A DNA stretch of 45,636 nucleotides. Origin: CALLVY01 sp937899855 (GTDB taxonomy: Bacteria > Bacteroidota > Bacteroidia > Chitinophagales > Saprospiraceae). Numbering within the stretch: the first letter of the stretch is position 1; the number at the start of each line of letters is the position of its first letter. A program made the translations under genes and the position numbers. A model generated the notes under the pieces. It made no database searches, had not been told where the DNA came from, and saw only the letters and a list, made by a program, of their open reading frames with translations. Shown in pieces: positions 32,881 to 41,544 of this stretch. Location of the stretch: assembly GCA_039820405.1 (NCBI GenBank), contig JBCBQC010000051.1, forward strand, positions 1 to 45,636. Direction: 5' to 3'.

Positions 32881-34345
32881 AGAGATCGGGCGGGGAATGC
32901 CCCGCCGTGAGTTTGCGAAAGACCGTCCGCAGCCAATCCTTATTCGCCACCAGCTGATCGCTTTCCAAGCGCTCTCCCAAGCGTTTTTTTACCGCCGCAA
33001 AGGCCGCCTCGGAAAGCCGCGTACGCCGTCCCTTCAGCCGGTACAATTGACGGGTCAGTTTGAGGTAATTGTTGTTGGCCTGCTTGCCGTATTCCGACAA
33101 CTGCGCGCTGCGCAGGACGTATTTGCGCGTGGCTTCCATCAGGGCGTACAGGGCTTCGGTTTCGTCGAGTTCGAAATAGCTTTTGATTTGGATAATTTTT
33201 GCGCCGAGGTGGTAGGAGGTGTTGGTAAAATCGACGCGGTGGAGTTGGCGGAGGGCGGCCAGGTAATCCTGCCGGGCGTAGTAGAGGGCGGCGAGGTTAA
33301 AGGCGACGGCACCGGCCTGTTCTTCCGGGATCAGGTTGGCTTGGTACTGGAAGATAAAGCCTTCGACCCAATCGAATTCGCGGAGGCGGATACCGGTGGT
33401 GATGATGTTTTTAAACGTCCAGGAGGTCAGGTGTCCGTTTTTAAAGATGATTTCCCCGTCGAGCGTTTGCCGGTAGAGGACGAAGATTTTGTGGTAGTAG
33501 CCGCCTGCTCCACTGTTGATTTTGCGGATACAGTAGTTGATGGCGTAGGTAAACAGGACGCGCAGTTCTTCCTGGGGAAAGCGATCAAAGTGGGTTTGGA
33601 GCAGTTCGACCAAGGTTTGGTAATGGTGTTCCACCTCGGGTTCGCGGAGCATTTGCAGCACTTGGTAATAGACGCGGAGGGCGGGGGCTTCGGTGGCCAG
33701 GGCTTCGGGCAATTGTGCGAGCAGGGCGTCCAGAAAGTGGCATTGGTAGCTGGCCTTGGCGACGGTATTGCGACTGAGCATATCGCAGGCGATACGCAGT
33801 TTGTTGCCCAAATAGTAGCGGTCGAGGTGATCGCTTTTTTCCTGCAGGTTGGGATCGTATTCGCGTTTGCCCTTGGTCAGAAAGTAGCGGTCCATTTGGT
33901 CGTAGTAGCGGTACTCGTCGTAGAAAAACGCATAGTTGCGGTGGGGCGTCCGTTGCTGGGTCATCCGGTAGCGTTTGGCCACCCGGGGGATTTCGGTATG
34001 GCTTTCGCGCAGCAACAATTGATCGAGCAAGAAGTGGACTTGGAGGGAGGGCGTACGCTCCAATTGCAGTTGGGTAAAAAATTGGTGGAGCAATTGGAAG
34101 AGGTCGGACAGGACGTTGTTGATCCGGCCATCGCTGTACGCTGAATCGGGATAGAGCAATTGGAACAGGGCGGAGCGGTGGAGCTGGGGGGATTGAAAAT
34201 CGGGAGCGAAGCTCAAGATGGCGCTACAAACGGTACGTACCTTTTGGTTTTTATTGAAAAAGGGGGAGAAAACGAAGTCCCTAAAGCGCTGCAATTCGCG
34301 TGGTTTGAGCTGTCGCAGCTGCTGAATGAGTTTGGAGCGTTGCAT
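32879..34345 (-). CDS. Hypothetical helical-repeat protein, 488 aa
   Basis: I do not recognise the family. The protein starts MQRSKLIQQLRQLKPREL and then FRDFVFSPFFNKNQ. It is almost wholly alpha-helical with Tyr/Leu/Arg-rich helix pairs, for example ALYYARQDYLAALRQLHRVD and FNLAALYYA, which look like degenerate TPR or other solenoid repeats. There is no signal peptide and no membrane segment, so it is cytosolic. The C-terminus is basic (LKGRRTRLSEAAFAAVKKR). It lies alone on the minus strand between two paralogous T9SS protein genes. Proteins with this plan seem typical of Saprospiria (recollection, not checked). It may be a scaffold. Confidence 0.75.
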   Translation of the reverse strand: MQRSKLIQQLRQLKPRELQRFRDFVFSPFFNKNQKVRTVCSAILSFAPDFQSPQLHRSALFQLLYPDSAYSDGRINNVLSDLFQLLHQFFTQLQLERTPSLQVHFLLDQLLLRESHTEIPRVAKRYRMTQQRTPHRNYAFFYDEYRYYDQMDRYFLTKGKREYDPNLQEKSDHLDRYYLGNKLRIACDMLSRNTVAKASYQCHFLDALLAQLPEALATEAPALRVYYQVLQMLREPEVEHHYQTLVELLQTHFDRFPQEELRVLFTYAINYCIRKINSGAGGYYHKIFVLYRQTLDGEIIFKNGHLTSWTFKNIITTGIRLREFDWVEGFIFQYQANLIPEEQAGAVAFNLAALYYARQDYLAALRQLHRVDFTNTSYHLGAKIIQIKSYFELDETEALYALMEATRKYVLRSAQLSEYGKQANNNYLKLTRQLYRLKGRRTRLSEAAFAAVKKRLGERLESDQLVANKDWLRTVFRKLTAGHSPPDL

Positions 34346-34464
34346 AGAAATATTCTATAAAATCGTGAAATACCAGTCTAAAAATAGCGGTTTTTGAGTT
34401 CAATTACGCTTTTATAATTCTACAAAAGCCGTTTTTTGTACTTTTTTTGAGCAGGGTGGGCACC

Positions 34465-34472
34465 TACCTTTG
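34465..34472 (+). promoter_or_regulatory. -7 promoter element for the second cohesin/SprB protein gene
   Basis: TACCTTTG is a perfect TAnnTTTG match. A TTG lies 15 bases upstream, a short spacer. The leader would be about 40 nt. Confidence 0.6.
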
Positions 34473-34516
34473 TATGGTCCCGGCGGATAATTGCTCAGAC
34501 AAAAAATTTTAGTTCC

Positions 34517-37500
34517 ATGAAACGAGACTACCTGTTTTTTTTCCTATTGGCTTGGGGTCCCTTGATTCCGCTTTACGCCCAGCCCACGGGATGCGCCCGA
34601 CTCGAAATCAGCCACGAGCTGGCCAACCCCGGAGATACGGTTTGCTTCCAAATCACCGCCCACGAGCTGGCCGACATCCTGCGCCTCGAATGCTCCCTGA
34701 GCTGGGATACGGCCGTCCTGGAATACCAAGACCATCGGGTCGAGCTCCCCAGCGGCAACGGCTTACACGACAGTCAGGCCAGCGCCAGCCCGGGCGCCCT
34801 CCACTTGCGCTGGACCAATTTGACTACCAGTACCCAAACCCTCCAGTCGGGCGATACCCTCTTCCAACTGCGGTACCTCGTCAAGGGCAACCTAGGTACG
34901 GAAGGCCTGCTGGTTTTCCATTCGGCCCCCGGGAGCCGTTCGCTCCTGGTGCGCGGCCCCGACCAAGTTGGAGATTTTGTGGGGGTGAGTGGCGCCGTCC
35001 AAATCGGACAGCCGGTCACCGGGCTCCGCGCCAACCCCTGTCTTCCCCAATTTACCTGTACCACCCCCTCCGTCCTACTCGACCCCGCCATCAGTGGCGG
35101 TGCGCCCCCCTATCTGTTTCAGTGGACCGATGGCAGCGGCCAAGTACTGGACAACCAAGCTCAACTCCTCCTCACCACCGCGGGGCATTATCGAGTACTG
35201 GTACGCGACCAAAACCAACGACAGCTCCAGGTGGCCTTTTTCCTTCCCCGCGTTCGCAACGACCTAACCATCGACTGGAGTCACCGCTGCCCCGGCCCGG
35301 ACTCAAGCCTTATCCGGGCCGATCTGCGCCAGCCCCCGGCCGCGGAATACACCTTCCAGTGGAGCAATGGCCAAGTACAACGCGATTCCTTTGGCGGATA
35401 CCTCAGCGACCAAGCCCCCCAACTCTTCGGGGTGACGGTAAGCGATGGTAACCAGTGTAGCCAGGCCTTCGGGCCCACCTTCATCGACTGTAGCCTTAGC
35501 CCCATTCAGGATCGGGCCAGCTTTCGGATGGCCACTTTTCGCAGCGACCCAAGCGACTACATTTGCCTACCCATCGAGTTGGAATGTAACATGAGTAAGG
35601 GCTACGCTCAATTCAGTGTGGCCTGGGAAAACCTCGATCCAGCTCGGATTCGCAGCATCCATTTTCCCCAACCCTTCCTGGGGGCCATCGATTCCAGCCT
35701 ACTCGCCGAGTCCAAGTTGGGTTTTCGGGTACAGCATACCGAACCGGACAGCAGCCACCGGGGCGGTACCGTGCAGATTTGCTTCGACGGCAGCGGCCTC
35801 GACGGCAGTAGCGTTCCCTTTCGTTTCGCCTCACAGCCCCTCCCCCTCGAAATCAGCAACCAGGGTCGCCGCACCCCCTACAGCTACCACGATGGCGAAG
35901 TCCTGATCGACAGCCAGTCGACCCGCAACTTGATCGAAAGCAACCGAATACTGCCCACCTACTACAACTGTTCCGATCCCCTCGTCGAACTCGAAAGCAT
36001 CGTCAGCGGGGGTACCCCACCCTACGTCCATCACTGGACGGGGCCCAATGGATTTAGTGCCTCCGGGGCCCAGCTGGGCCGCCGCCAACTGCCCCGGGGC
36101 GAATACCTACTGACCGTCACCGACGCCGGCGGAGAAACGCATCGGTCCCGAATCGTCCTGCGCGCGCCCCAGCCCCTTTTACAGGGCCTGGCCCTCGATC
36201 ACGTCAGCTGTGCGGGGGGGCAAAACGGCGGCTTTGAGGTTTTTTACAATCGGGACATGACCGACTCCGTCGCTTTCCAATGGACGGGAGATGGACGCAG
36301 TGGCGACCAGCCCCGAACCCCTTACCTTGGGGCGGCGACCTACACCTTTAGCATCTACGACCAGAAGGGCTGTACCAGTGGTCCCCGCAGCCTGCGTCTC
36401 CACGAACCCAGCCCCCTTTCCGTGGATGAGCAGCGCTTGGGCTGTAGTGGCCCCGGGCGGGCCAATGGAACGGCCTTTTTCGAAGTGAGTGGTGGCACCT
36501 TTCCCTACACCTATCAGTGGAGCGATGGCCAGATCACGGACTCGCACTACCGGGGCGACCTGTCTGCCGGTACCTACCAACTCACCATCAGCGATCGTTT
36601 GAACTGTGCATTGGTTTTGCAAAATATCGATATCGTAACGGGAGAAGACTTTGCCATCCAGTCAGATACCCTGCTTTGTGCGGGCGACTCCGTCGACTTG
36701 ATTTTGGCCCTTCCCCCCGGCGGGATCATCAGCTCGTTTAGCGCTTCGGATGGCAGCACCTGCGCCCCTTGTATCCCGCCGCTGCGGGTGGCGCCGGCGG
36801 CTACTACGGTTTACGAGCTGACTCTGGAGGCGGGCGGCTGTACTTATTTGGGTCAAGTGAGCATCGGGGTAGATCCAGCTTGCGTCTGGCCGGGAGATAC
36901 GGATACCAATCAGGTGGTCAATCACTTTGACCTGCTCAACATCGGTCTGGCCCACGGCAGCAATGGCAGCGCCCGCCCCCAGGCCTCCCTCGACTGGCGG
37001 GCCCAAGCGGGCCCCGCCTGGAACCGCAGTACGCCCGACGGTTTGATCGACTACGAACACATCGATACCAATGGCGATGGTTGGATCGACGATCGGGACA
37101 CCCTGGCGATTCACCTCAACTGGGGGTCGATGTACAATTTGGTGGGGAGTCCGGGGGGAGGATCGGATCCCGGGGAGCAGCAGGGCGCGGGGGCCAATCT
37201 GCCGTTTTACGTCCTCGCCGATACCTTGGTGGAAGGGGAGCAGTACGCCCTGCCCCTCATCCTGGGCGAGATGGACCTGCCCGCCGATAGTGTGTACGGC
37301 CTGGCCTTTACCCTGACTTACGATGTGGCCCTGGTGGTGCCGGGTAGTGCCCGGGTCGGTTTTGCGGGGGGCTGGCTGGGCACGGAGGCGGAACTGCTCT
37401 ACCTACAGCGCAGCCGACCAACCGATGGTGCCGTCGACGTGGCCGTCACGCGCCGCGACCAGCAAAACCAGAGCGGCTTTGGGGCGATCGGGACCTTTTA

Positions 37501-37921
37501 CATCACCATCGAAGACGATATCTTTCTTCGGGCCAGGGGCGGAGACCGTCAGCGGGTCCTCGAATTGGGCATCGAAAATGTTCGGTTGATCTCGGCGCAG
37601 CGGGAGGAAATTCCCACCAGCCCCGGCACCACCCGCATTCTCCTAAATCAGCAAACCTCCACCGGTATTCCTACCGTGGATTGGCCCAGCAGCATCGAAG
37701 TATTCCCCAATCCCGTCAACTCGGTCCTCCGGCTGCGCTCGACGGGGGAACCCTTGGAACGGGTACGGCTTTACTCCGCCGGTGGCAAGCTGGTATTCGA
37801 AGCACTGCTACAAGCCCAAACATTTGACCAATCCTGTACCGACCTGCCCGAGGGCCTCTACTGGCTAGAAGTCCAAACGGATACTGACACCTATACGCAA
37901 AAGCTCAGCATTATTCACTAA
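34517..37921 (+). CDS. Secreted T9SS protein, larger paralogue: cohesin-like, SprB repeats, dockerin-like, CTD (1134 aa)
   Basis: The signal peptide ends LYAQPT (about residue 21). Cohesin-like domains appear at about 24-165 and again near 340-470 (DYICLPIELECNMSKGYAQF). They alternate with SprB-type repeats (ISGGAPPYLFQWTDGSG, VSGGTPPYVHHWTGPNGF, VSGGTFPYTYQWSDGQ). A Cys-rich PKD-like unit (DTLLCAGDSVDLIL) leads to the dockerin-like module CVWPGDTDTNQVVNHFDLLN plus DTNGDGWIDDRDTLAIHLNW at about 790-870. A third cohesin-like domain (VYGLAFTLTYDVALV) and the T9SS C-terminal domain (IEVFPNPVNSVLRLR) follow. It has the same order of domains as the 805-aa protein and is clearly its paralogue. It is followed after 15 bp by the small companion gene. 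Confidence 0.88.
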   Translation: MKRDYLFFFLLAWGPLIPLYAQPTGCARLEISHELANPGDTVCFQITAHELADILRLECSLSWDTAVLEYQDHRVELPSGNGLHDSQASASPGALHLRWTNLTTSTQTLQSGDTLFQLRYLVKGNLGTEGLLVFHSAPGSRSLLVRGPDQVGDFVGVSGAVQIGQPVTGLRANPCLPQFTCTTPSVLLDPAISGGAPPYLFQWTDGSGQVLDNQAQLLLTTAGHYRVLVRDQNQRQLQVAFFLPRVRNDLTIDWSHRCPGPDSSLIRADLRQPPAAEYTFQWSNGQVQRDSFGGYLSDQAPQLFGVTVSDGNQCSQAFGPTFIDCSLSPIQDRASFRMATFRSDPSDYICLPIELECNMSKGYAQFSVAWENLDPARIRSIHFPQPFLGAIDSSLLAESKLGFRVQHTEPDSSHRGGTVQICFDGSGLDGSSVPFRFASQPLPLEISNQGRRTPYSYHDGEVLIDSQSTRNLIESNRILPTYYNCSDPLVELESIVSGGTPPYVHHWTGPNGFSASGAQLGRRQLPRGEYLLTVTDAGGETHRSRIVLRAPQPLLQGLALDHVSCAGGQNGGFEVFYNRDMTDSVAFQWTGDGRSGDQPRTPYLGAATYTFSIYDQKGCTSGPRSLRLHEPSPLSVDEQRLGCSGPGRANGTAFFEVSGGTFPYTYQWSDGQITDSHYRGDLSAGTYQLTISDRLNCALVLQNIDIVTGEDFAIQSDTLLCAGDSVDLILALPPGGIISSFSASDGSTCAPCIPPLRVAPAATTVYELTLEAGGCTYLGQVSIGVDPACVWPGDTDTNQVVNHFDLLNIGLAHGSNGSARPQASLDWRAQAGPAWNRSTPDGLIDYEHIDTNGDGWIDDRDTLAIHLNWGSMYNLVGSPGGGSDPGEQQGAGANLPFYVLADTLVEGEQYALPLILGEMDLPADSVYGLAFTLTYDVALVVPGSARVGFAGGWLGTEAELLYLQRSRPTDGAVDVAVTRRDQQNQSGFGAIGTFYITIEDDIFLRARGGDRQRVLELGIENVRLISAQREEIPTSPGTTRILLNQQTSTGIPTVDWPSSIEVFPNPVNSVLRLRSTGEPLERVRLYSAGGKLVFEALLQAQTFDQSCTDLPEGLYWLEVQTDTDTYTQKLSIIH

Positions 37922-37936
37922 ACAACTTACATCCTC

Positions 37937-38557
37937 ATGTACACCATTTCCAACTGTCTGCGAAATACGCTTTTTATTTGTTGCGTCGCACTAACGATGG
38001 GGACGAACACCCTGTCGGCCCAGCAAACCCGATTCGTCAGTGGCAAGGTGGTAGATCCCTACGGCCTACCGGTGGCGGGTATTCGGGTCGCCTTGTGGAG
38101 CACGCAGGATACCCTGGTCACCTTCACCGACCCCGACGGGCACTACCTCTTTGAGGACCTGGCCCGCTTCCGAGATTACTACCTGCACCTGTCCGTCCCC
38201 AACCCCGTCCCCAATGGCCTCGACGGGCGGGACGTCTTGTTGCTGACCGATTACCTGAGCAATCGCCTCAACTGGCCCCTGAGCCTACGCTTCGCAGCGG
38301 ACCTCGATTGGACCACAAGCGTCACGACCTTCGATTTGTTCGGATTGATCAATCAGGTATTTGCTGGCCTGCCCAGCAGCTTTGACGATTGGCGCTTCGT
38401 CAATTTGTACCGCCAGCCTATTCCGGGTTACCATTCCAGTGACCCTTTATTGCGGGACAGCGTTTTTCCCATCCACCGACTACAACACCACATCGAAAAC
38501 CTGGACTTTGAGGTCATCCGAATCGGTGATCTCGACCAGAGTGCGGATCCGCGCTAG
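37937..38557 (+). CDS. Secreted protein with carboxypeptidase-regulatory-like and dockerin-like parts, 206 aa
   Basis: The signal peptide ends LSAQQ (about residue 31). Residues about 35-90 look like a CNA_B/carboxypeptidase regulatory beta-sandwich (VSGKVVDPYGLPVAGIRVAL, TFTDPDGHYLFEDL). Two degenerate dockerin-like loops follow: PNGLDGRDVLLLTDYLSNR, and DLDWTTSVTTFDLFGLINQV with acidic residues at loop positions 1, 3 and 12. There is no T9SS C-terminal domain, so export may stop in the periplasm or depend on a partner. It begins 15 bp after the 1134-aa gene and is very likely cotranscribed, which suggests it is bound or displayed by that protein through the dockerin-like region (inference). 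Confidence 0.78.
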   Translation: MYTISNCLRNTLFICCVALTMGTNTLSAQQTRFVSGKVVDPYGLPVAGIRVALWSTQDTLVTFTDPDGHYLFEDLARFRDYYLHLSVPNPVPNGLDGRDVLLLTDYLSNRLNWPLSLRFAADLDWTTSVTTFDLFGLINQVFAGLPSSFDDWRFVNLYRQPIPGYHSSDPLLRDSVFPIHRLQHHIENLDFEVIRIGDLDQSADPR

Positions 38558-38571
38558 GGCGGCGCTCCCCC

Positions 38572-38579
38572 TAATTTTG
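38572..38579 (+). promoter_or_regulatory. -7 promoter element for the SDR gene
   Basis: TAATTTTG is a perfect TAnnTTTG match, 36 bases before ATG 38616. A weaker overlapping candidate, TATCTTGC, follows at 38581-38588. Confidence 0.5.
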
Positions 38580-38615
38580 TTATCTTGCGGCCAACTTCAC
38601 CAAACCCTCCCCGTC

Positions 38616-39317
38616 ATGAATGCCATCATCACCGGAGCCACCAAAGGAATTGGCCGCGCCATCACCGAAATATTTGCCCGCGAGGGCTTTAACCTCGCCC
38701 TCTGCTCGCGTTCGCAGAGCGATCTGGATGCCTACCGGGCGGACCTCCAGCAGCGCTTTCCCAACATCGAAGTGCTGGTACGGGCCACCGACATGCGCCA
38801 AAAGTCGGAAGTCCTGGCCTTCGCCGAGCACCTGCGTGCCCACTGGTCGGCGGTGGAAGTCTTGGTCAACAATGCGGGCGTCTTTCTCCCCGGTCTCATC
38901 AGCGAAGAAGACGATGACCTGCTGGAGCAACAGATCGAAACCAACCTCTACAGTGCCTACTACCTGACGCGGGCCCTCCTGCCCCTGATGCTCCCCCAGC
39001 AGCGGGGCTACATCTTCAACATGTGCTCCATCGCCAGTAAGATCGCCTACCCCAACGGCGGTTCGTACAGCATCTCCAAGTTTGCCTTGCTCGGCTTTTC
39101 AAAAGTGTTGCGGGAGGAACTAAAAGACAAGGGCATTCGGGTCAGTGCGATTCTGCCGGGAGCGACCTGGTCCAATTCCTGGGCGGGAGTGGACCTCCCG
39201 GAAGAACGCCTCATGCAGGCCAACGACATCGCGATTGCGGTGTGGTCGGCTTATCAGATGAGCCCCTCGGCCGTGGTGGAAGAAATCGTCCTACGACCTC
39301 AATTGGGCGACCTGTAG
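38616..39317 (+). CDS. Short-chain dehydrogenase/reductase, 233 aa
   Basis: The frame is open well upstream, into the preceding gene, but ATG 38616 starts exactly with the Rossmann motif (MNAIITGATKGIGRAI) and follows a promoter, so it is chosen. NNAG is present in VLVNNAGVFLPG. The catalytic Ser lies in MCSIASKIAYPNGGS and the Tyr-Lys pair in YSISKFALLGF. The C-terminus is short and ends LRPQLGDL, as in FabG-like SDRs of Bacteroidota. Substrate and cofactor cannot be assigned. Confidence 0.9.
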   Translation: MNAIITGATKGIGRAITEIFAREGFNLALCSRSQSDLDAYRADLQQRFPNIEVLVRATDMRQKSEVLAFAEHLRAHWSAVEVLVNNAGVFLPGLISEEDDDLLEQQIETNLYSAYYLTRALLPLMLPQQRGYIFNMCSIASKIAYPNGGSYSISKFALLGFSKVLREELKDKGIRVSAILPGATWSNSWAGVDLPEERLMQANDIAIAVWSAYQMSPSAVVEEIVLRPQLGDL

Positions 39318-39360
39318 GCCAGTACTGTCCAGTAGTATCTAGGAAAGGGGGCGGTGGAAA

Positions 39361-39840
39361 TCAGCGCTTTTCGATGGCGTAGACGAAGTAGTTCGTATCC
39401 CCTTGCCAGGGCATGGCCTGATTGATTTCTTTATAGCGCAGTTGTACCTTTTGGCCTTCCAGTTCTTCCATTTGGCGGACCAGGGCATCGTCGCGGAGGG
39501 AAAAATTCCAAATCGTACCGGCCAGGCCGCCCGTTTCGGTTTCCTGGAAGCCGCCCAGGTTGAGTTGGCCTTCGTAGGTCTTGAACACGTAGCCCTTGCG
39601 GGAGAGCTTCATCAGGTAACCGGTCCGACTGCCTTCGCTGTAGGTCCAGTTGGACCAGCCCAGGTAAAGACCACCGGCCACCACCAGGCCGATACCGGCA
39701 AAAATCAGGACCCGGAAGAAAAAGCTTTTGGTGCGTCGGACGCCCTGATCGATGCTTTTGCCGATGGCCTCCTTGGCCTCCTGAATGTCTTCGCTAAGGG
39801 CGTCTTTTTTGTCTTCAAAATTGTCTTTGAGCGAGCTCAT
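39361..39840 (-). CDS. Conserved Bacteroidota membrane protein of unknown function, 159 aa
   Basis: A charged amphipathic N-terminus (FEDKKDALSEDIQEAKEAIG) precedes one membrane helix at about 43-62 (VLIFAGIGLVVAGGLYLGW). The C-terminal domain has YSEGSRTGYLMKLSRKGYVF, KTYEGQLNLGG and WNFSLRDDALV. This pattern is widespread in Bacteroidota, where it is sometimes annotated as 6-phosphogluconate dehydrogenase; the sequence has no dehydrogenase fold, so that label should not be used. The domain is beta-rich and would lie outside the cytoplasm or on its face. It lies 32 bp after the GDYXXLXY-like gene on the same strand and probably in one operon with it. Confidence 0.78.
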   Translation of the reverse strand: MSSLKDNFEDKKDALSEDIQEAKEAIGKSIDQGVRRTKSFFFRVLIFAGIGLVVAGGLYLGWSNWTYSEGSRTGYLMKLSRKGYVFKTYEGQLNLGGFQETETGGLAGTIWNFSLRDDALVRQMEELEGQKVQLRYKEINQAMPWQGDTNYFVYAIEKR

Positions 39841-39872
39841 GAGTAGGGGGTATTAGGTGTGGGTAAGGTAAA

Positions 39873-40472
39873 TCATCCGTCGGCTTTGGCGTTGGCCTCG
39901 CGCAGGTAGTCTTCGATTTTCTGATCATCGAAGTAGATCGTCTCCATGAGGGCGCGTCCGTTCAGCACTTTGACCTCCAAGCTCACCCCCACCGAATCGA
40001 TGCCCTCCCGATTGCGACGCAGCAAGTCCTGGTAAGTAGACTCGGCCAGGGGCGCCAGCTTTTCGTTGAGGTAGTACTTTTGAATGCTGTTGGGCAGGTC
40101 CACCCGCACTTTTTGCCGCTCCCCGTCGTAGTGAAGTACCTGTACCTGCATGTAATCGCGATCTTCCGGTTCGTAGTGGCTGATGCCTTCGAAAAAGGCG
40201 TAGCCCGAGGAGTCGCGCGCCAGGATGGCGTAGGCTTTTTGGTAATCGGTAAAGGGAGGTTCTGCCGGCGGTTGGTCGAACCAGGGGGTGGGAATACTCA
40301 CCCAGATGAACCGGCCCCGGAAGGCATCGTAGGGATCGACGGGGCGGGGTTTAAACAGGTAGGTCGCTCCTTTTTTCAGGACCTTCTCCTGCTGGGTGAT
40401 CGTCGAGATGGGGACCCACAAATAGGCGATCATGACGACGACGAAAGCGACCAATTTGATGGGTTGCACCAT
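39873..40472 (-). CDS. Membrane-anchored protein, probably GDYXXLXY family, 199 aa
   Basis: The N-terminal helix (LVAFVVVMIAYLWVPISTI, residues about 7-25) anchors the protein. The next part, TYLFKPRPVDPYDAFRGRFI, has the P-VDP-D-FRG-R/Y arrangement that marks GDYXXLXY proteins, although the hallmark itself reads GRFIWVSI. The C-terminal RVDLPNSIQKYYLNEKLAPL also matches the family's Y-x-(I/L)-x-x-Y-x-x-E pattern. GDYXXLXY proteins often follow DUF2157/DUF4401 membrane proteins; none are seen here. The function is unknown. Confidence 0.65.
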   Translation of the reverse strand: MVQPIKLVAFVVVMIAYLWVPISTITQQEKVLKKGATYLFKPRPVDPYDAFRGRFIWVSIPTPWFDQPPAEPPFTDYQKAYAILARDSSGYAFFEGISHYEPEDRDYMQVQVLHYDGERQKVRVDLPNSIQKYYLNEKLAPLAESTYQDLLRRNREGIDSVGVSLEVKVLNGRALMETIYFDDQKIEDYLREANAKADG

Positions 40473-40503
40473 GGTAAAAGCGGATTAGATAAATGATAAA
40501 AAG

Positions 40504-40743
40504 CTACAGTCGTTCACAACTGACGCTGGCCGACCAGCCCATTTTCACAAAGTCATCGACCAAGTCCTGGAGCTTCTCTTGCTCGGCATCCAGGACCTCA
40601 GAATCGGTATCGCAAATCTCGGGGCGCATCTCTTTGATGCCACTGACTACGGTTGTACACTGCAGGCAGCGTTCCTTCTTACAGGCGGGTAGTGCAGTGA
40701 GCGTAATCATCCAAAAGAAGCCGCCGAGGAAGTAATTTTTCAT
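40504..40743 (-). CDS. Small lipoprotein with CxxC motif, 79 aa
   Basis: The lipobox LPAC (Cys21) follows a hydrophobic helix (FLGGFFWMITLTALPAC). Four further Cys occur, at 26 and 29 (CLQC), 44 and 76, so a disulphide or metal site is likely. The rest is charged and helical (DAEQEKLQDLVDDFVKMGW). It is not recognised as a named family; similar short Cys lipoproteins are common in Bacteroidota. It follows fabG after 9 bp and is probably cotranscribed with it. Confidence 0.75.
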   Translation of the reverse strand: MKNYFLGGFFWMITLTALPACKKERCLQCTTVVSGIKEMRPEICDTDSEVLDAEQEKLQDLVDDFVKMGWSASVSCERL

Positions 40744-40752
40744 GGTGGTAAT

Positions 40753-41499
40753 TTAGCAGTTTAACGCACCACAGACGCTGATCGTTTGCCCCGACACGTA
40801 TTTCGAGAGGTCCGAAGCGAGGAATAGACAGGTATCCGCCACTTCTTCTGACGTCCCCCAACGTTTCATGGGAATACTGGCCAAAAACGCTTCGCGGACC
40901 TTTTCGTCCAACTCACCGGTCATCTCCGTGGCGATAAAGCCCGGGGCCACGGCATTGCAACGGATATTGCGCGAGCCCACCTCCTTGGCGATGGACTTGG
41001 TAAAGCCAAAGATACCAGCCTTGGAGGCGGCGTAGTTGGCCTGTCCGGCATTGCCAAATTCTCCCACCACCGAACTCATGTTGATGATGGAACCCGACCG
41101 CTTTTTGAGCATGGGGCGCAGCAGGTGTTTGGTGAGGTTAAATACCGATTTGAGGTTGGTCTCGATCACCTGGTCCCACTGCTCTTCGCTCATGCGGAGC
41201 ATCAGGGTATCGCGGGTGATGCCCGCATTGTTGACCAGCACGTCGACCTGACCAAAGTCGGCCAGTACGCTTTTGACCAAGGCCTCGGCCGCCTGGTAAG
41301 AGGCCGCATCGGACTGGTAGGCCTTGATTTCGGTTCCCGTTTCGCTCAGCTCCGCAACGATGGCGTCGGCCTTAGCGGAGGAGGAATGATAGGTAAAGGC
41401 CACTCGGGCACCCGCTTCGGCAAATTTGCGGACAATGGCCGCCCCAATTCCCCGCGAACCGCCCGTCACCAGGGCTACTTTATCTTGCAGTAATTTCAT
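40753..41499 (-). CDS. fabG: 3-oxoacyl-[acyl-carrier-protein] reductase FabG, 248 aa
   Basis: The NADPH motif VALVTGGSRGIGAAIV, NNAG in VLVNNAGITRDTLMLRM, the catalytic Ser-Tyr-Lys set in INMSSVVGEFGNAGQ and YAASKAGIFGFTKSIA, and the tail CLFLASDLSKYVSGQTISV are all canonical for FabG. Length is standard. It reduces 3-oxoacyl-ACP in the fatty-acid elongation cycle. A -7 element 32 bp upstream gives it a separate promoter from the upstream T9SS gene. The other fab genes are not in the window. Confidence 0.95.
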   Translation of the reverse strand: MKLLQDKVALVTGGSRGIGAAIVRKFAEAGARVAFTYHSSSAKADAIVAELSETGTEIKAYQSDAASYQAAEALVKSVLADFGQVDVLVNNAGITRDTLMLRMSEEQWDQVIETNLKSVFNLTKHLLRPMLKKRSGSIINMSSVVGEFGNAGQANYAASKAGIFGFTKSIAKEVGSRNIRCNAVAPGFIATEMTGELDEKVREAFLASIPMKRWGTSEEVADTCLFLASDLSKYVSGQTISVCGALNC

Positions 41500-41530
41500 A
41501 GTAGGATTTTAGACTGATCATGTAACCGGA

Positions 41531-41538
41531 CAAAAATA
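41531..41538 (-). promoter_or_regulatory. -7 promoter element for fabG
   Basis: The minus strand reads TATTTTTG, a perfect TAnnTTTG match; the leader would be about 28 nt. It lies in the 45-bp gap after the T9SS protein gene. Confidence 0.55.
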
Positions 41539-41544
41539 GGAATT

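Noticed and set aside
39361..39840. 6-phosphogluconate dehydrogenase
   Set aside because: This label is common for the family, but the 159-aa protein has no NADP-binding motif and is a one-helix membrane protein.
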